Source: an uncultured Tropicimonas sp. (GTDB taxonomy: Bacteria > Pseudomonadota > Alphaproteobacteria > Rhodobacterales > Rhodobacteraceae). Taken from it: a stretch of 44,297 nucleotides of DNA. The stretch is from contig CANLZY010000037.1 of the NCBI GenBank assembly GCA_947495685.1, positions 1 to 44,297 on the forward strand, read 5' to 3'. The position numbers and the translations under genes are program-made. The notes beneath the pieces were generated by a model. It worked only from the letters and a program-made list of their open reading frames with translations. It was not told the origin of the DNA and did not search any database. Shown in pieces: positions 22,977-32,020 of this stretch. Within the stretch, counting starts at the first letter, position 1, and the number at the start of each line of letters is the position of its first letter.

Positions 22977-23540
22977 ATGTCCGACGAAAATCCCAAAACA
23001 GAACAACCTGTTGTGAAGGTCTCAGCCGCTGATCTCGCTGCCGCATTCGGACTGACGAAGCGGCGCATCCAGCAACTCGCTACCGATCGCGAAGGCAACA
23101 TCGTCGTCCGCCTCGGACGAGATCAATATGACATGGTTGCCTCGACCAGGAATTTTCTGGCGGTGATGGACGAAGCGGCACAGACCGCCCTCAGCTCCGG
23201 CAACAAGGATTACAACGAAGAGCGCACCAGGCTTACCTCGGCCCGTGCCGACAAGGCGGAGCTTGAACTGACGATCCTTAGAGGCGATGCGGTGCTTCTG
23301 CCAGATGTCGAGGATCTTTTCTCGGCCGAATACGGCGAACTTCGGATGGGTTTCTCGCAGATCTCGGGCAGCATTGCTCGAAAGCTCTCGAAGACCTCGG
23401 ACGCCGCGGCTTGTCAGGAGATCGTTGCTGATGCTGTCGAGGGCGCCTTGAAGGTTCTCACGGCCGATCAGCCTGACGGCAAGCGGCCTCGCACACGTCA
23501 GCTTCCTGGATCGGAGGCGCTCGATGACGAAGACGACTGA
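22977..23540 (+). CDS. Terminase small subunit (Nu1-like)
   Basis: 187 aa. Binds the packaging start site and recruits the large subunit. The N-terminal winged-helix segment reads SAADLAAAFGLTKRRIQQLA, as in lambda Nu1 and its relatives; a helical multimerisation part follows (NEERTRLTSARADKAELELTILRGDAVLLPDVEDLF). The 3' end overlaps the large-subunit start by 17 bases. About the same length as lambda Nu1 (181 aa). Start ATG 22977 has no strong ribosome site. Confidence 0.88.
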   Translation: MSDENPKTEQPVVKVSAADLAAAFGLTKRRIQQLATDREGNIVVRLGRDQYDMVASTRNFLAVMDEAAQTALSSGNKDYNEERTRLTSARADKAELELTILRGDAVLLPDVEDLFSAEYGELRMGFSQISGSIARKLSKTSDAAACQEIVADAVEGALKVLTADQPDGKRPRTRQLPGSEALDDEDD

Positions 23541-25551
23541 TCCGAAAACTTTGCGGCGGGCGCGGGCCAGGGTGCGCAGGATCCGGTCCTCGGCATTGGC
23601 ACCCCGTCCGAAACTGACCCTGGCAGACTGGGCGGACAAGTATGCCCGGCTGTCTGTCGAGACCTCGGCAGAGCCTGGGCGGTGGGAGACATTCGGCCCG
23701 CAGCGCGGCCCGATGGAAGCAATGACCGACCCGAAAATTCGGCGAGTTGTCATGCGGAAGGGTGTCCGGATCGGCTTCACGAAAGCTCTGGTGTGGCTCG
23801 CTGGGTATCACATGCACTGGGATCCAGCCGCGATCCTCTTCTTCCAGCCGACAGATGGCGACGCACAGGACTTCTCGGAGTCGGAGATTCTTCCGATGAT
23901 CCGGGACACTCCGGAAATCCGCTCCATGTCGAATGTCGTGTTCGATGGTAGCAAGGCGAAGGAGCAATGGCACACCCGCAAGTTCAAGAATGGCGCGATC
24001 TTCCGTCTCCGCGGAGCTGCGGCTGAGGGAAACTTCAGACGTCTGACAACCCGGATCAATATTGCCGATGAGATCGACGACTCGAACTGGGACGACAAGA
24101 GCGGCGACAAGCTGGCCAGGTTGAAGAAGCGGGGAACCACTTTCTGGAACTCGAAAATCATCCTTGGTGGGTCGCCGGTGTTGCCTGCCAGCGAGGGCGG
24201 GCGCACAGACGCCGAGTTTCAGGACAGCGACCAGCGGCATTTCCACGTCAACTGCCCGCATTGTGGACATGAACAGGAGCTCATTTTTGGCGAGAAGGAA
24301 GGTCCGGGGCTCACGTGGAACGATGATCTGAGCGACGTCTGGTATCGGTGCGCGGGTGAAGGCTGCCGTATTGATGAGGAAGATCGGCTCGACATGCTCG
24401 AAAAGGGACGGTGGGTGGCGCACAACCCGGGGCACCCAGATGCCGGATTCCACTACCCTCAATTCTTGAGTCAGTTCGTCACGATGTCTGAGATAGCCAG
24501 GGATTGGCGAAGGGCATTGAAAGGCGGGATGTCGAAGATCCAGGTGTTCAAGAACGAAGTCCTGGGCGAGCCCTTCATGCCAGAAATCGGGGACGCAATG
24601 TCTCCTGATGATCTCATGCAGTATGTTGTCGACTACGGAGGCGAGGTCCCGGACTGGGTCGAGGTCATAGCGGCCGGCATTGATGTGCAAAAAGGAAACG
24701 CGGATGGCACGGCTTCTTATCTCGAAGCTGGCATCTGGGGCTTTGGTCCGAATGGTCGGAAGGCCCTGATCGCGCATTTTATCCTGGATGAGTTTCCGCT
24801 GACAGATGCAAGGAACCGGGCGTTCGAAGACCTCGAGGCGGTCTTGCTTCGTTCGTTCACCCGGGCTGACGGCCGACCGATGCGGGTGGAGGCAGTCTGC
24901 ATCGACTCCCATGGCGGCTTTTCGCAGAAAGTCTATTCCTGGGTCGAGAGGATGCGGAAAAAGGGGCGCCGCCGGTGGTTCGCTGTCCGCGGTGCCAACA
25001 ATGCGCCCGGCACCAGGAAGGAAACGATCTGGCCGAAAGCATCGGCAAAAAAGGTGCCAGTCCTGTTCACCATTGATGTGAACCTGGCAAAGGATGAGAT
25101 CGCGCCTACACTAACTGGCGGCGTGGTCGAGTTTCCGGCGCAAACCATCCCCGGCTCAGAAGAGGTGACGGAGGCGTTCATGCGCCGCCTGACCCGTGAA
25201 AAGCAGGTTGCTGTGGATGGAAAGGCAGCTGTCCGCTGGACCACACCATCCGACCAGGAGCCGTGGGATTGCTTGGTCTATGCCTATGCCGCGACGCATG
25301 CGCTGCGGTCGCTCCCTGGGGGTCAGAAGTGGAAGCGGTTGCTCGGGAATGAAGTCATCTTCCGGAGTGTGCCGGGCGGTGCGGAGGTTTTGGAAGGAGA
25401 CGCTCCTGTGGAGACTGTCAATGAATCCTCGCCGAGCCCCGCGCCATCCGTCTCGGCTCCGCCCCCTCCGACGCCCACAAACCCATGGCAAGCCGCCGCA
25501 CAAAAGGCGGCTGCTCCGACTGGCAGGCTGGTGAAGGTCAGGCCCGGTTAA
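23524..25551 (+). CDS. Terminase large subunit (GpA family)
   Basis: 675 aa, close to lambda GpA (641). The packaging motor and cos/pac nuclease. Family landmarks: LTLADWADKYARLS at the start, FFQPTDGDAQDFSESEILPMI in the ATPase domain, NIADEIDD as Walker B, a CPHCG zinc pair, and a C-terminal nuclease domain starting near IAAGIDVQ and ending at DCLVYAYAATHA. The extreme C-terminus is Pro/Ala-rich and may contact the portal. A GpA-type terminase suggests cos-like packaging with single-strand ends. Confidence 0.96.
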   Translation: MTKTTDPKTLRRARARVRRIRSSALAPRPKLTLADWADKYARLSVETSAEPGRWETFGPQRGPMEAMTDPKIRRVVMRKGVRIGFTKALVWLAGYHMHWDPAAILFFQPTDGDAQDFSESEILPMIRDTPEIRSMSNVVFDGSKAKEQWHTRKFKNGAIFRLRGAAAEGNFRRLTTRINIADEIDDSNWDDKSGDKLARLKKRGTTFWNSKIILGGSPVLPASEGGRTDAEFQDSDQRHFHVNCPHCGHEQELIFGEKEGPGLTWNDDLSDVWYRCAGEGCRIDEEDRLDMLEKGRWVAHNPGHPDAGFHYPQFLSQFVTMSEIARDWRRALKGGMSKIQVFKNEVLGEPFMPEIGDAMSPDDLMQYVVDYGGEVPDWVEVIAAGIDVQKGNADGTASYLEAGIWGFGPNGRKALIAHFILDEFPLTDARNRAFEDLEAVLLRSFTRADGRPMRVEAVCIDSHGGFSQKVYSWVERMRKKGRRRWFAVRGANNAPGTRKETIWPKASAKKVPVLFTIDVNLAKDEIAPTLTGGVVEFPAQTIPGSEEVTEAFMRRLTREKQVAVDGKAAVRWTTPSDQEPWDCLVYAYAATHALRSLPGGQKWKRLLGNEVIFRSVPGGAEVLEGDAPVETVNESSPSPAPSVSAPPPPTPTNPWQAAAQKAAAPTGRLVKVRPG

Positions 25552-25565
25552 TCTCTGACCGTATG

Positions 25566-25592
25566 ACCGGAAACTGCAGCTCCGACCGATAT
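25566..25592 (+). promoter_or_regulatory. Late promoter, sigma-28-like, GpW/portal unit
   Basis: ACCGGAAA (25566-25573), 11 bases, ACCGATAT (25585-25592) followed by TC. It lies between the large terminase stop and the GpW-like ATG at 25613, with a Shine-Dalgarno GGAAGGAG after it. Confidence 0.8.
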
Positions 25593-25612
25593 TCAAAAGG
25601 AAGGAGCGGCAC

Positions 25613-25894
25613 ATGCAGCGTTACCCAGAAGACCTTTACACAACAGAAGACCTGAAAGGGCTCATGAAGACGCTGAATGACAAGCGCCTCAAGGGCGTCC
25701 TTTCATTCTCGTACAACGGCACAAATTACACATTCATCAGCCCGGCTCAGATGCTGGTCATGGTCAAGGAATTGCAGGCGGAGCTTCGGAGCCGGACGGC
25801 CAAGAGTCTGAACCTGATCCCCGTCGACACCTCTCACCCACAGACGCGCCGGCCGTTGGCTGAGCTGCCTCCCCTGAAGTTCCCGGAAGAGTAA
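25613..25894 (+). CDS. Probable GpW-like head-tail joining protein
   Basis: 93 aa. Same place as lambda W, between large terminase and portal, and a similar pattern: helix (DLKGLMKTLNDKRLKG), two strands (VLSFSYNGTNYTF), then helix (AQMLVMVKELQAEL). Lambda W (68 aa) closes the connector before tail joining. The tail here is longer by about 25 residues. The assignment rests on position and predicted shape, not on strong identity. Confidence 0.65.
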   Translation: MQRYPEDLYTTEDLKGLMKTLNDKRLKGVLSFSYNGTNYTFISPAQMLVMVKELQAELRSRTAKSLNLIPVDTSHPQTRRPLAELPPLKFPEE

Positions 25895-25895
25895 T

Positions 25896-27497
25896 ATGAC
25901 AGAGCAAGCAGCGAACACTGTCGAGCCAGTGGCGGAAGAGTCCCGTAAGATCCGGGCGAATACGAGCCATTTTGTGCCTGCCATCGTGGGTGGCATCGAC
26001 ACTGTCGAGGCCAGGATGGATTACAATTTTGCCGAGATCTTGGACGATCGGCAGGATATCCCGCGCGGATCAGGAGAGGCAATCTCCTCAGCTTTGACAA
26101 GGAAAAAGCGCGCCGCCGTCCGGATGACCAGGCATGGCGTCAGGATGAATGGTCTGGCCGCTCGTGTGCCCGATGTATCCGCCGCTTACGGGATTGGCAC
26201 TGGTATCCGGCCCTCGATTCCGGACGACGACGAAGACCTGATGCGGCTTTGGGGAAAGTGGACAAAGGTCGCTGGCGCAGAGAAAGCGGGCTCGTTCTAC
26301 AACTGCCAGGAGACCGCTTGGCGCGAGTGGATGATCGGCGGCGATCAGTTCACCTACCTACGCTTCCGAAAGGGTAAGAAGGGGCAGGATCTCCCTGTTC
26401 CCTTTCAACTCCAGATTATGGGCACCGAGATGGTCCCGACATATGTGTCGTTCAATACGAAGGCACGCGGCGGGATCGTCCGAACAGCAGATGGGGATCC
26501 GTCTGCATACTATGTCTACAAGAACCATCCAGGAGAGCGCTTCGACCTTTTGTCTCCGGAGAAATCCGACCTGCTTCGCGTGCCTGCCCATTCGATCCTC
26601 CACTTGTTCCACGGCAAGGAGGCTGGAACGATCCGCGGTGAACCCTGGCTGACCCGTGTCCTCATCGAGATCCACGATCTCAAGAAATACATGCAAGCCG
26701 ATCTGACCAGGAAGATCCTGACAGCGAACATTGCCTACTGGCTCGAAATGCCCGCGCTTTCTGAAGAGGAAAAGGAGCGCCTGGCTGACGTCTACTACGA
26801 TGTGGACAACAAGAGGTATGTGAACTCGGCCGGCGAAGAGGTCGAGGCGCCCAAGAGCCAAGTTGTTGCAGCTCCTGAAAACGGCACGGTCGCAACCCTT
26901 CCAGCAGGCGCAAAAGTGAATGTCACTGCGCCGGCGGAATCCGGGAACACCTTTTCACCGTTCATGCAGCAGATCATGTTGCAGATCGCTCTCGCCGTGA
27001 ACATTCCGGTTGTCTATCTGTTCGGCGATCCGACGAACCTGAATGACCGACTTTACAAGGGCATATCCCAGCAGTTCGAGCGCCAGGTGAACATGTGGCG
27101 CCAGACGTTCAATGCGAAATTCAACAACCCAATCTGGAACACATTTGTCCGCCTTGCTGTATCTGAAGGCCGGTGGAAAGTTCCGGCGGGCAAGAAGCTC
27201 GAGGATTTTTTGAACCCCGAGTGGGTCGGTCAACCGTTCCCGCAGCTTCATTACGCCCAAGAGATCTCTGCCTGGACTGAGGCAGTCGAGGAGGGTTTTG
27301 AAACCCACTCCGACATTGTCAGGAAAAAGGGTGATGACCCGGATCGTGTCCGTCGTGAGCGCCTCGACGATCTGGTGAAGGATATCCGTGCGGGATTGAA
27401 GGAGATCCCAGCTTTCTGGGGCCAGCGGATGATCCAGAAGAACCTGGGCTGGGGAGAAAAAGAGGTCGCAGAATACCGGGCTCAGACTGGGGCGTAG
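25896..27497 (+). CDS. Portal protein (GpB/lambda family)
   Basis: 533 aa, the same length as lambda GpB. It forms the dodecamer at the capsid vertex through which DNA passes. Typical segments: DWNFAEILDD-like start (MDYNFAEI), a middle with RVPAHSILHLFHGKEAGTIRG, IHDLKKYMQADL, and VVYLFGDPTNLNDRLYKGI near residue 370. Starts one base after the GpW-like stop. Confidence 0.96.
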   Translation: MTEQAANTVEPVAEESRKIRANTSHFVPAIVGGIDTVEARMDYNFAEILDDRQDIPRGSGEAISSALTRKKRAAVRMTRHGVRMNGLAARVPDVSAAYGIGTGIRPSIPDDDEDLMRLWGKWTKVAGAEKAGSFYNCQETAWREWMIGGDQFTYLRFRKGKKGQDLPVPFQLQIMGTEMVPTYVSFNTKARGGIVRTADGDPSAYYVYKNHPGERFDLLSPEKSDLLRVPAHSILHLFHGKEAGTIRGEPWLTRVLIEIHDLKKYMQADLTRKILTANIAYWLEMPALSEEEKERLADVYYDVDNKRYVNSAGEEVEAPKSQVVAAPENGTVATLPAGAKVNVTAPAESGNTFSPFMQQIMLQIALAVNIPVVYLFGDPTNLNDRLYKGISQQFERQVNMWRQTFNAKFNNPIWNTFVRLAVSEGRWKVPAGKKLEDFLNPEWVGQPFPQLHYAQEISAWTEAVEEGFETHSDIVRKKGDDPDRVRRERLDDLVKDIRAGLKEIPAFWGQRMIQKNLGWGEKEVAEYRAQTGA

Positions 27498-27514
27498 TTT
27501 TTTCGCCCTGCCAT
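27497..27514. repeat. 18-bp repeat, copy 1 (hairpin with T-loop)
   Basis: GTTTTTTCGCCCTGCCAT occurs here and at 32003-32020. In both places a preceding GGGGCG pairs with CGCCC to make a hairpin with the T-run in the loop, and a promoter element follows at once. Confidence 0.75.
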
Positions 27515-27515
27515 G

Positions 27516-27542
27516 ACCGGAATCCCGCGGCCCGACCGATAT
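27516..27542 (+). promoter_or_regulatory. Late promoter, sigma-28-like, protease/capsid unit
   Basis: ACCGGAAT (27516-27523), 11 bases, ACCGATAT (27535-27542) followed by TC. It follows the hairpin repeat directly and precedes the protease ATG at 27571. Confidence 0.8.
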
Positions 27543-27570
27543 TCCAAATAAGCAACAGGAAACGAGCAGT

Positions 27571-28548
27571 ATGCCCTTCGATAACGCCAATTTCAGTGAG
27601 GCCTTCGCCATCAGCTCTCCGAAGAACGGGGAGGTATGGTTTGAAGTAAAAATGGTTGCCGACGACACTTATGTCGTCGACATCATGGGGGTCATTGGCT
27701 CCTGGATGGTTGATCCGCTCTTGCTTGTCGAGCAGCTCCGCGAGTTCGACAAAGAAGGCGCCAGGATCGAGTTCCGGATCGACAGTCAGGGCGGCGTTGT
27801 CGCCGGAAGTTCTGTGCTTATGACCGCGATCGGAGAACTCAAAGCCCATACCGTTGCAAAGATCTGGGGGCGCGCGTTCTCCATGGCCTCGTTGATCGCC
27901 ATGGCGTGCGATGAAGTCCACATCGCCCGTGACGGCTACATGATGATCCATGACCCGATCATCGAAATGCGCGGAAATCCGGATCAGCTGAAATCTGCCG
28001 TGGCCTTCCTTGAAGGGATCCGGGAACAGGCCGCCGATCGATATGCAGAGAAGGTCGAGAAGGCCGGCCACACCCGCGAGGAGGTCCTCGCCGCAATGGC
28101 TGCAACGACTTACTACAACGCGACCCAGGCGGTTGAGTTTGGTCTTGCCGACGTGGTGACTGAACCGACGAAGGCAAAGCTCTGCGGCGAAGACGCCGAG
28201 TTCGAGGCGGTCATGCTCGCCGAAATGCCGGATGAGGTTCGGGAGGCTCTTGCAGAGAAAGGGTTCGATGAGCCCGAACCGGAAATGAACGAGGATACTC
28301 CGGCCGAACCGGCTGTTGAGGCTCCTGAAGCTGTCGAGCCTGAGGCCGTTGAGCCCGAAGCCGACCCAGTCATGCAGGCGAACGAGGATCCTACGATCGC
28401 CGCCCTGAAATCCGCCCCCACTTCGGCGGAAGTATCGACCGTGCAGCCTGACGATGAGGACACGCCGGTCAAAAAGTCGGAGGCCCAACTGGTCGCCGAA
28501 ATCAGAGACCGGCAGTTCGCTGCTGAATTCAATCCAAGGAAAAGGTAA
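27571..28548 (+). CDS. ClpP-like prohead protease with scaffold-like tail
   Basis: 325 aa. Cleaves head proteins during maturation. ClpP fold in residues about 30-205 with nucleophile S104 in GRAFSMASLIAM and H127 in MMIHDPI; the third residue should follow near the helix EQAADRYAE. Residues 230-325 are acidic and proline-rich, ending in FNPRKR. Such a protease plus C-terminal scaffold arrangement parallels lambda C with nested Nu3. An internal start for a separate scaffold (for example the M in PEMNED) is possible but not proven. Confidence 0.93.
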   Translation: MPFDNANFSEAFAISSPKNGEVWFEVKMVADDTYVVDIMGVIGSWMVDPLLLVEQLREFDKEGARIEFRIDSQGGVVAGSSVLMTAIGELKAHTVAKIWGRAFSMASLIAMACDEVHIARDGYMMIHDPIIEMRGNPDQLKSAVAFLEGIREQAADRYAEKVEKAGHTREEVLAAMAATTYYNATQAVEFGLADVVTEPTKAKLCGEDAEFEAVMLAEMPDEVREALAEKGFDEPEPEMNEDTPAEPAVEAPEAVEPEAVEPEADPVMQANEDPTIAALKSAPTSAEVSTVQPDDEDTPVKKSEAQLVAEIRDRQFAAEFNPRKR

Positions 28549-28551
28549 GAT

Positions 28552-29625
28552 ATGCCCAAGCATTTCGTCTTTGACATTCTGACTCAAGAGTCTCCGGACG
28601 GAACTCTTGGCTCATCCCTCGCTGGCATCATCGAGGGTGTCCCCTATAGCCCGTCACGCGTTGCGGAAATGGGTCTGTTCCAGACTGACAGTCTTCCCAG
28701 CACAACCGTTACTCTCGAGACCGACGGCCTCGGAATCGATCTGGTTGCGAACACAGCCCGCAGTTCTGAAAAGACCTTCGTCGATGGGACCAGCCCGAAA
28801 CTCGTGCATTTCGACGCGGCCCACCTTTCCAAGTCTGCGAAGATCACGGAAACCGAGATCCGCAACATTCGAGCGGCCGGCCAGCTGAAATTCCAGACGG
28901 CAAAGAACGCGCTGCTCCGCAAAGTTCGCAAGCCGCTCCTGGATGTCCGTGCAACGAAGGAGTTCCACCGCCTTGGTGCGATCCGGAACATCATCTTGGA
29001 TAGCGACGGTGTTACGCCGATCGACAATATGTATACCCGCCTCGGTCTGACCGATCCTGGCATCACTTACCTCGACTTCGAGGCCATGGCGGCCATGGAC
29101 GGGTTCCCGCTCCGTGACAAGCTGGGCGTCATTGTCGACAGCATCGCCGACAACCTCGGCGGCATCGGTTTTGACAGCATCTACTGCTTTGTGACCAACG
29201 ACACGATGCGCAAGATTGCAGCTCTGCCCGAATGCGAAGTCGCCTTCCAGCGTCAGCAGGACGGTGCAGCTCTCCGTCAGAACTACGGCTACGGAACCGT
29301 GTTCAACTACGGCGGCGTGACCTTCGAGGTCTACCGCGGCAAGGTCGGAACCGTCTCCTTTGTCGGCGCGGATGAGCTTGTTTTCTTCCCGCTCGGTGCC
29401 AACAACTTCTGGCAGATGTTCGCGCCCTCCACCCGGATCGTTGATCCGTTCACCGGTGAGCCGATCGGTGAAGGTGAGCTCGGACAGCCGGAGTTCTATC
29501 TGCCTTCCGCAGACACCACGAACGGTGAGTGGGCCGCGGTTGAGATCCAGTCCAACCCGATCACCTTCAACACTCGCCCGCTCTCGACGGTTGTCGCTTC
29601 GACGCTGGCCGATCCTAACGCGTAA
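28552..29625 (+). CDS. Major capsid protein (GpE family)
   Basis: 357 aa, compared with 341 for lambda GpE. HK97-fold capsid subunit. Family features: short N-terminal arm, YSPSRVAEMGLF, then a beta-hinge ETDGLGIDLVANT, KLVHFDAAHL with KSAKITETEIRNIR, and the C-terminal domain with FGYG-like YGYGTVFNYGGVTFEVYRG. No GpD-like decoration gene is found between protease and capsid, unlike lambda. A terminator follows. Confidence 0.96.
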   Translation: MPKHFVFDILTQESPDGTLGSSLAGIIEGVPYSPSRVAEMGLFQTDSLPSTTVTLETDGLGIDLVANTARSSEKTFVDGTSPKLVHFDAAHLSKSAKITETEIRNIRAAGQLKFQTAKNALLRKVRKPLLDVRATKEFHRLGAIRNIILDSDGVTPIDNMYTRLGLTDPGITYLDFEAMAAMDGFPLRDKLGVIVDSIADNLGGIGFDSIYCFVTNDTMRKIAALPECEVAFQRQQDGAALRQNYGYGTVFNYGGVTFEVYRGKVGTVSFVGADELVFFPLGANNFWQMFAPSTRIVDPFTGEPIGEGELGQPEFYLPSADTTNGEWAAVEIQSNPITFNTRPLSTVVASTLADPNA

Positions 29626-29652
29626 GTAGGGTTCCTCCTCCTGACCCTGCTG

Positions 29653-29688
29653 GCCCCGTCCCTCCTTGGGGCGGGGCTTCTTCTTTTT
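29653..29688 (+). terminator. Terminator after major capsid
   Basis: GCCCCG-t-CCC, loop TCCTT, GGG-g-CGGGGC, then TTCTTCTTTTT. It separates the abundant capsid message from the following connector genes, which therefore depend on readthrough. Confidence 0.85.
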
Positions 29689-29699
29689 GGGATGTTTGA

Positions 29700-30275
29700 A
29701 TGCTGACTGATTTTGCAGAGACCGCGCTGTCCGTCATGGATCCGGAAGCCGCCGTTTATACGCGCGGGACGGAAACCTTCGATCTCGAGGTCGCGGTCCA
29801 GGAATGCGACAAGGCTTTCCGGGTATCAAAGCGCGATCGCGTCATTGATTCTGAGGCCTCTGGAGTTTGCCTGACAGATACCAGACTCGCCCGCGGCGGC
29901 CGGCTCACAATCGGCTCCAGGGAATATCGGATCGACCGGATCACACCCTCTCCTGTGCCGGGGCTGTCGGATCTTTCTTTGACAAGGATCGCTGGCGACG
30001 CTGTCCCGGTTTTCGACGTCTCCGATCTCGCGCCGCTCGATGAAACCGTCATTCTGAACGGGATTGAGGTATCGGCAAACGTCAACCGCTCCGTCGAAAT
30101 CGAAGAAGTCGCTCGCAACGGGTCCAGGATTGTTGTCGCCCGGACCATTGTTGCTATCGCGGAATCCGACACGAACGGCGCCGGGACTGGCTCTGTCCTG
30201 GTCATCGACGGCGAAACAAAAACAGCCAGCCGCGCCATGAATGATGGCGTCGGGCTGGTCAAATTCCTGGTGTGA
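29700..30275 (+). CDS. Head-tail joining protein, apparent tandem duplicate
   Basis: 191 aa. Two similar halves: residues about 1-95 (TRGTETFDLEVAVQECDKAF..., RLTIGSREYRIDRI, PGLSDLSL) and 105-191 (LNGIEVSANVNRSVEIEE..., GSVLVIDGETKTA, GVGLVKFLV). Each looks like a lambda FII/Phage_H_T_join domain of about 90 residues. Lambda FII alone is 117 aa. Position between capsid and tail-terminator genes supports a neck role. The duplication is my reading of the pattern and was not aligned. Confidence 0.7.
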   Translation: MLTDFAETALSVMDPEAAVYTRGTETFDLEVAVQECDKAFRVSKRDRVIDSEASGVCLTDTRLARGGRLTIGSREYRIDRITPSPVPGLSDLSLTRIAGDAVPVFDVSDLAPLDETVILNGIEVSANVNRSVEIEEVARNGSRIVVARTIVAIAESDTNGAGTGSVLVIDGETKTASRAMNDGVGLVKFLV

Positions 30276-30277
30276 TC

Positions 30278-30775
30278 ATGGCTTTGGAAGGTTGGGACGC
30301 GGCGAAAGAGGTCAAGAGATATGAAGCCGATATCAAGCGCGCCCAAAAAAAGGCCGCCAGGACGATCGGCAAGAAGAACGTCAGGGCCGCCAAACGCGCT
30401 CTCGGCAAAGTCGACGCCAAGCGCAAGAAGCGGATCTCTTACAAGGTCCGCAAAAACGGAACGCTCGTTCACATCGACTCCGGCGTGAATGCGCGGGCTC
30501 GGGAATACGGCCAGACGATCGAAGCCCAGGCTGGAGGCATGCTTCGGATTCCATTCGATGCCGCCGATCGAGACACTGAAGGGGACTTCGTCGCGCCGGT
30601 CGACGGCGGGCTGATCCTTTTCGAAGGCCAGGGCGATGAAGCCAGGCCGATCGCGATCCTGAAAAAGTCTGTCCGCATCAAACCTGAGGCCACATCCAGG
30701 CGGCTCTCCAAAATCGCTTCTGACAGCTTCGACGACTACGTCGATGAAATCGAAAAGGAAATTTCCAATGTCTGA
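30278..30775 (+). CDS. Minor tail/head-tail component (GpZ- or HK97 gp10-like)
   Basis: 165 aa from ATG 30278. The position after the FII-like gene and before the tail terminator is that of lambda Z or HK97 gp10. The first 60 residues are strongly basic (KRAQKKAARTIGKKNVRAAKRALGKVDAKRKKR), as is typical for this class. Its 3' end overlaps the next start (ATGTCTGA). Confidence 0.75.
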   Translation: MALEGWDAAKEVKRYEADIKRAQKKAARTIGKKNVRAAKRALGKVDAKRKKRISYKVRKNGTLVHIDSGVNARAREYGQTIEAQAGGMLRIPFDAADRDTEGDFVAPVDGGLILFEGQGDEARPIAILKKSVRIKPEATSRRLSKIASDSFDDYVDEIEKEISNV

Positions 30776-31196
30776 TCCAGTCGCGCTCATCCATGATGAG
30801 CTCCAGCGCATCGCCGAAACGCTTGGCGCACCGGTTGAGTTCGATCGGCCATACGATTTTGACAGGAAGGATTTGCCCCTGGTCATCATTCGGACCGCCT
30901 CCGAGGGTGTCGTGGAGGATGAGGACGCATATCCCTCTGAAGCCTGGGATCAGCTCTGGGAAACTGATCCCTCGATCGAGGTTCTTGTCGCAATGGATGA
31001 CCCGTGGGACGTTCACACCGACCTGGAGGCCAAATGGACGGCATTGCGTCAGGAGATCCGCAAATCCAGTCTGACCGATCACATCCGCCAGAATTCCAGG
31101 CCGAGGCTGCGGAAGGAGCGGCTCGAGATCGAAGACCGCCCCGACATCGCAATCCTCTCAATCCAATTTTCCTTCGAAGTCGAGCGGGACGAATGA
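30768..31196 (+). CDS. Tail terminator-like protein (GpU position)
   Basis: 142 aa from ATG 30768 (MSDPVALIHDELQRIA), overlapping the previous gene. The alpha/beta pattern with a helix first, then strands, and DLEAKWTALRQEIRKS fits tail-terminator proteins that cap the tail tube. Assigned mainly by position just before the major tail protein. The stop lies inside the -35-like box of the next promoter. Confidence 0.72.
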   Translation: MSDPVALIHDELQRIAETLGAPVEFDRPYDFDRKDLPLVIIRTASEGVVEDEDAYPSEAWDQLWETDPSIEVLVAMDDPWDVHTDLEAKWTALRQEIRKSSLTDHIRQNSRPRLRKERLEIEDRPDIAILSIQFSFEVERDE

Positions 31197-31222
31197 CCGG
31201 AATCCCGGCCGGCGACCGATAT
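31196..31222 (+). promoter_or_regulatory. Late promoter, sigma-28-like, major tail protein
   Basis: ACCGGAAT (31196-31203), 11 bases, ACCGATAT (31215-31222) followed by TC. It overlaps the stop of the tail-terminator gene and precedes ATG 31252, with GAAAAGGGG as ribosome site. Confidence 0.8.
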
Positions 31223-31251
31223 TCTAAGTAAGCAATGAAAAGGGGCCGCAA

Positions 31252-31986
31252 ATGGCAAACGTCAAAAACATCCGGTCATTCAGCGGCTGGGGTTACTTCA
31301 GAAAGACCGGTGAGGACCACTTCGTCTCGTTCGGTCACGTAGAGAGTCTCTCTCGAGCAGTCGAAGTTGAAAAAGAGGATATCTGGTGCTCTGGTTCCGG
31401 CAATCGGACAAAAGAAGACACGGACATCATCGGAAAATCTGCCTCTATTGCGGTCACGCTCCGTGAGACCAATGCTCGAAACTTTGCGATCGCCTCCCTT
31501 TCGGATGAAAGCTTCTTTGTCCAGGACGCCGCGACTGCCGAAATCCTGTCCGGCACCGACATGCCTGTCGGCGGGATGGTTGAGCTGGGCTACCTGAACG
31601 CTACGAATGTTGTCGTTACAGATGGCACTGATGACCTAAAGCTTGGCCAAGATTACGAGCTCGACGCCGCCGCAGGAACGATCGAGTTCCTGACCGCTCA
31701 GTCGACATACGACATCACCTTCGATGCCCCGGCGATCACTGAAAGCGACGCCAAAATCGTCTCGAAACTGCTCTCTGCCGACGAAGGAATTTCCGGCGAG
31801 CTGGTTGTGGTCCAGAAGCAGACGCGCGGTTCGACCAGGTATAAGTTCAGCTGCTCTTGCACGCTTTTTCCTGACGGCGACCAGACTCTCATCAAGGAAG
31901 ACACTGGGAAAGACACGATCACGCTTTCCGGTGACATCAAGAAAGTTGACGGAGAGTTCGGCGAACTGGTCGAAATCGACAACTAA
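31252..31986 (+). CDS. Major tail (tube) protein
   Basis: 244 aa, near lambda GpV (246). Beta-rich with a tube-type core in the N-terminal half (SGWGYFRKTGEDHFVSFGHV..., SASIAVTLRETN) and strands ending in TITLSGDIKKVDGEFGEL. Its own strong promoter and the following hairpin suit a highly expressed protein. Position before the tail chaperone and tape measure supports the call. Confidence 0.87.
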   Translation: MANVKNIRSFSGWGYFRKTGEDHFVSFGHVESLSRAVEVEKEDIWCSGSGNRTKEDTDIIGKSASIAVTLRETNARNFAIASLSDESFFVQDAATAEILSGTDMPVGGMVELGYLNATNVVVTDGTDDLKLGQDYELDAAAGTIEFLTAQSTYDITFDAPAITESDAKIVSKLLSADEGISGELVVVQKQTRGSTRYKFSCSCTLFPDGDQTLIKEDTGKDTITLSGDIKKVDGEFGELVEIDN

Positions 31987-31993
31987 AATTTCC

Positions 31994-32020
31994 GGCGGGG
32001 CGGTTTTTTCGCCCTGCCAT
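31994..32020. repeat. 18-bp repeat, copy 2, in a hairpin after the tail protein
   Basis: GGCGGGGCG (31994-32002) pairs with CGCCCTGCC (32010-32018) around a T-run. The segment 32003-32020 is identical to 27497-27514. The T-run is in the loop rather than after the stem, so termination is uncertain. A promoter-like element overlaps its right edge. Confidence 0.7.

Noticed and set aside
23458-24912. Minus-strand open frame of 484 codons opposite terminase
   Set aside because: Antisense of the GpA-family gene, with no recognisable domain and in a region where all genes run rightward.
27319-28587. Minus-strand open frame opposite the protease gene
   Set aside because: High G+C keeps the antisense frame open; no motifs and no ribosome site.
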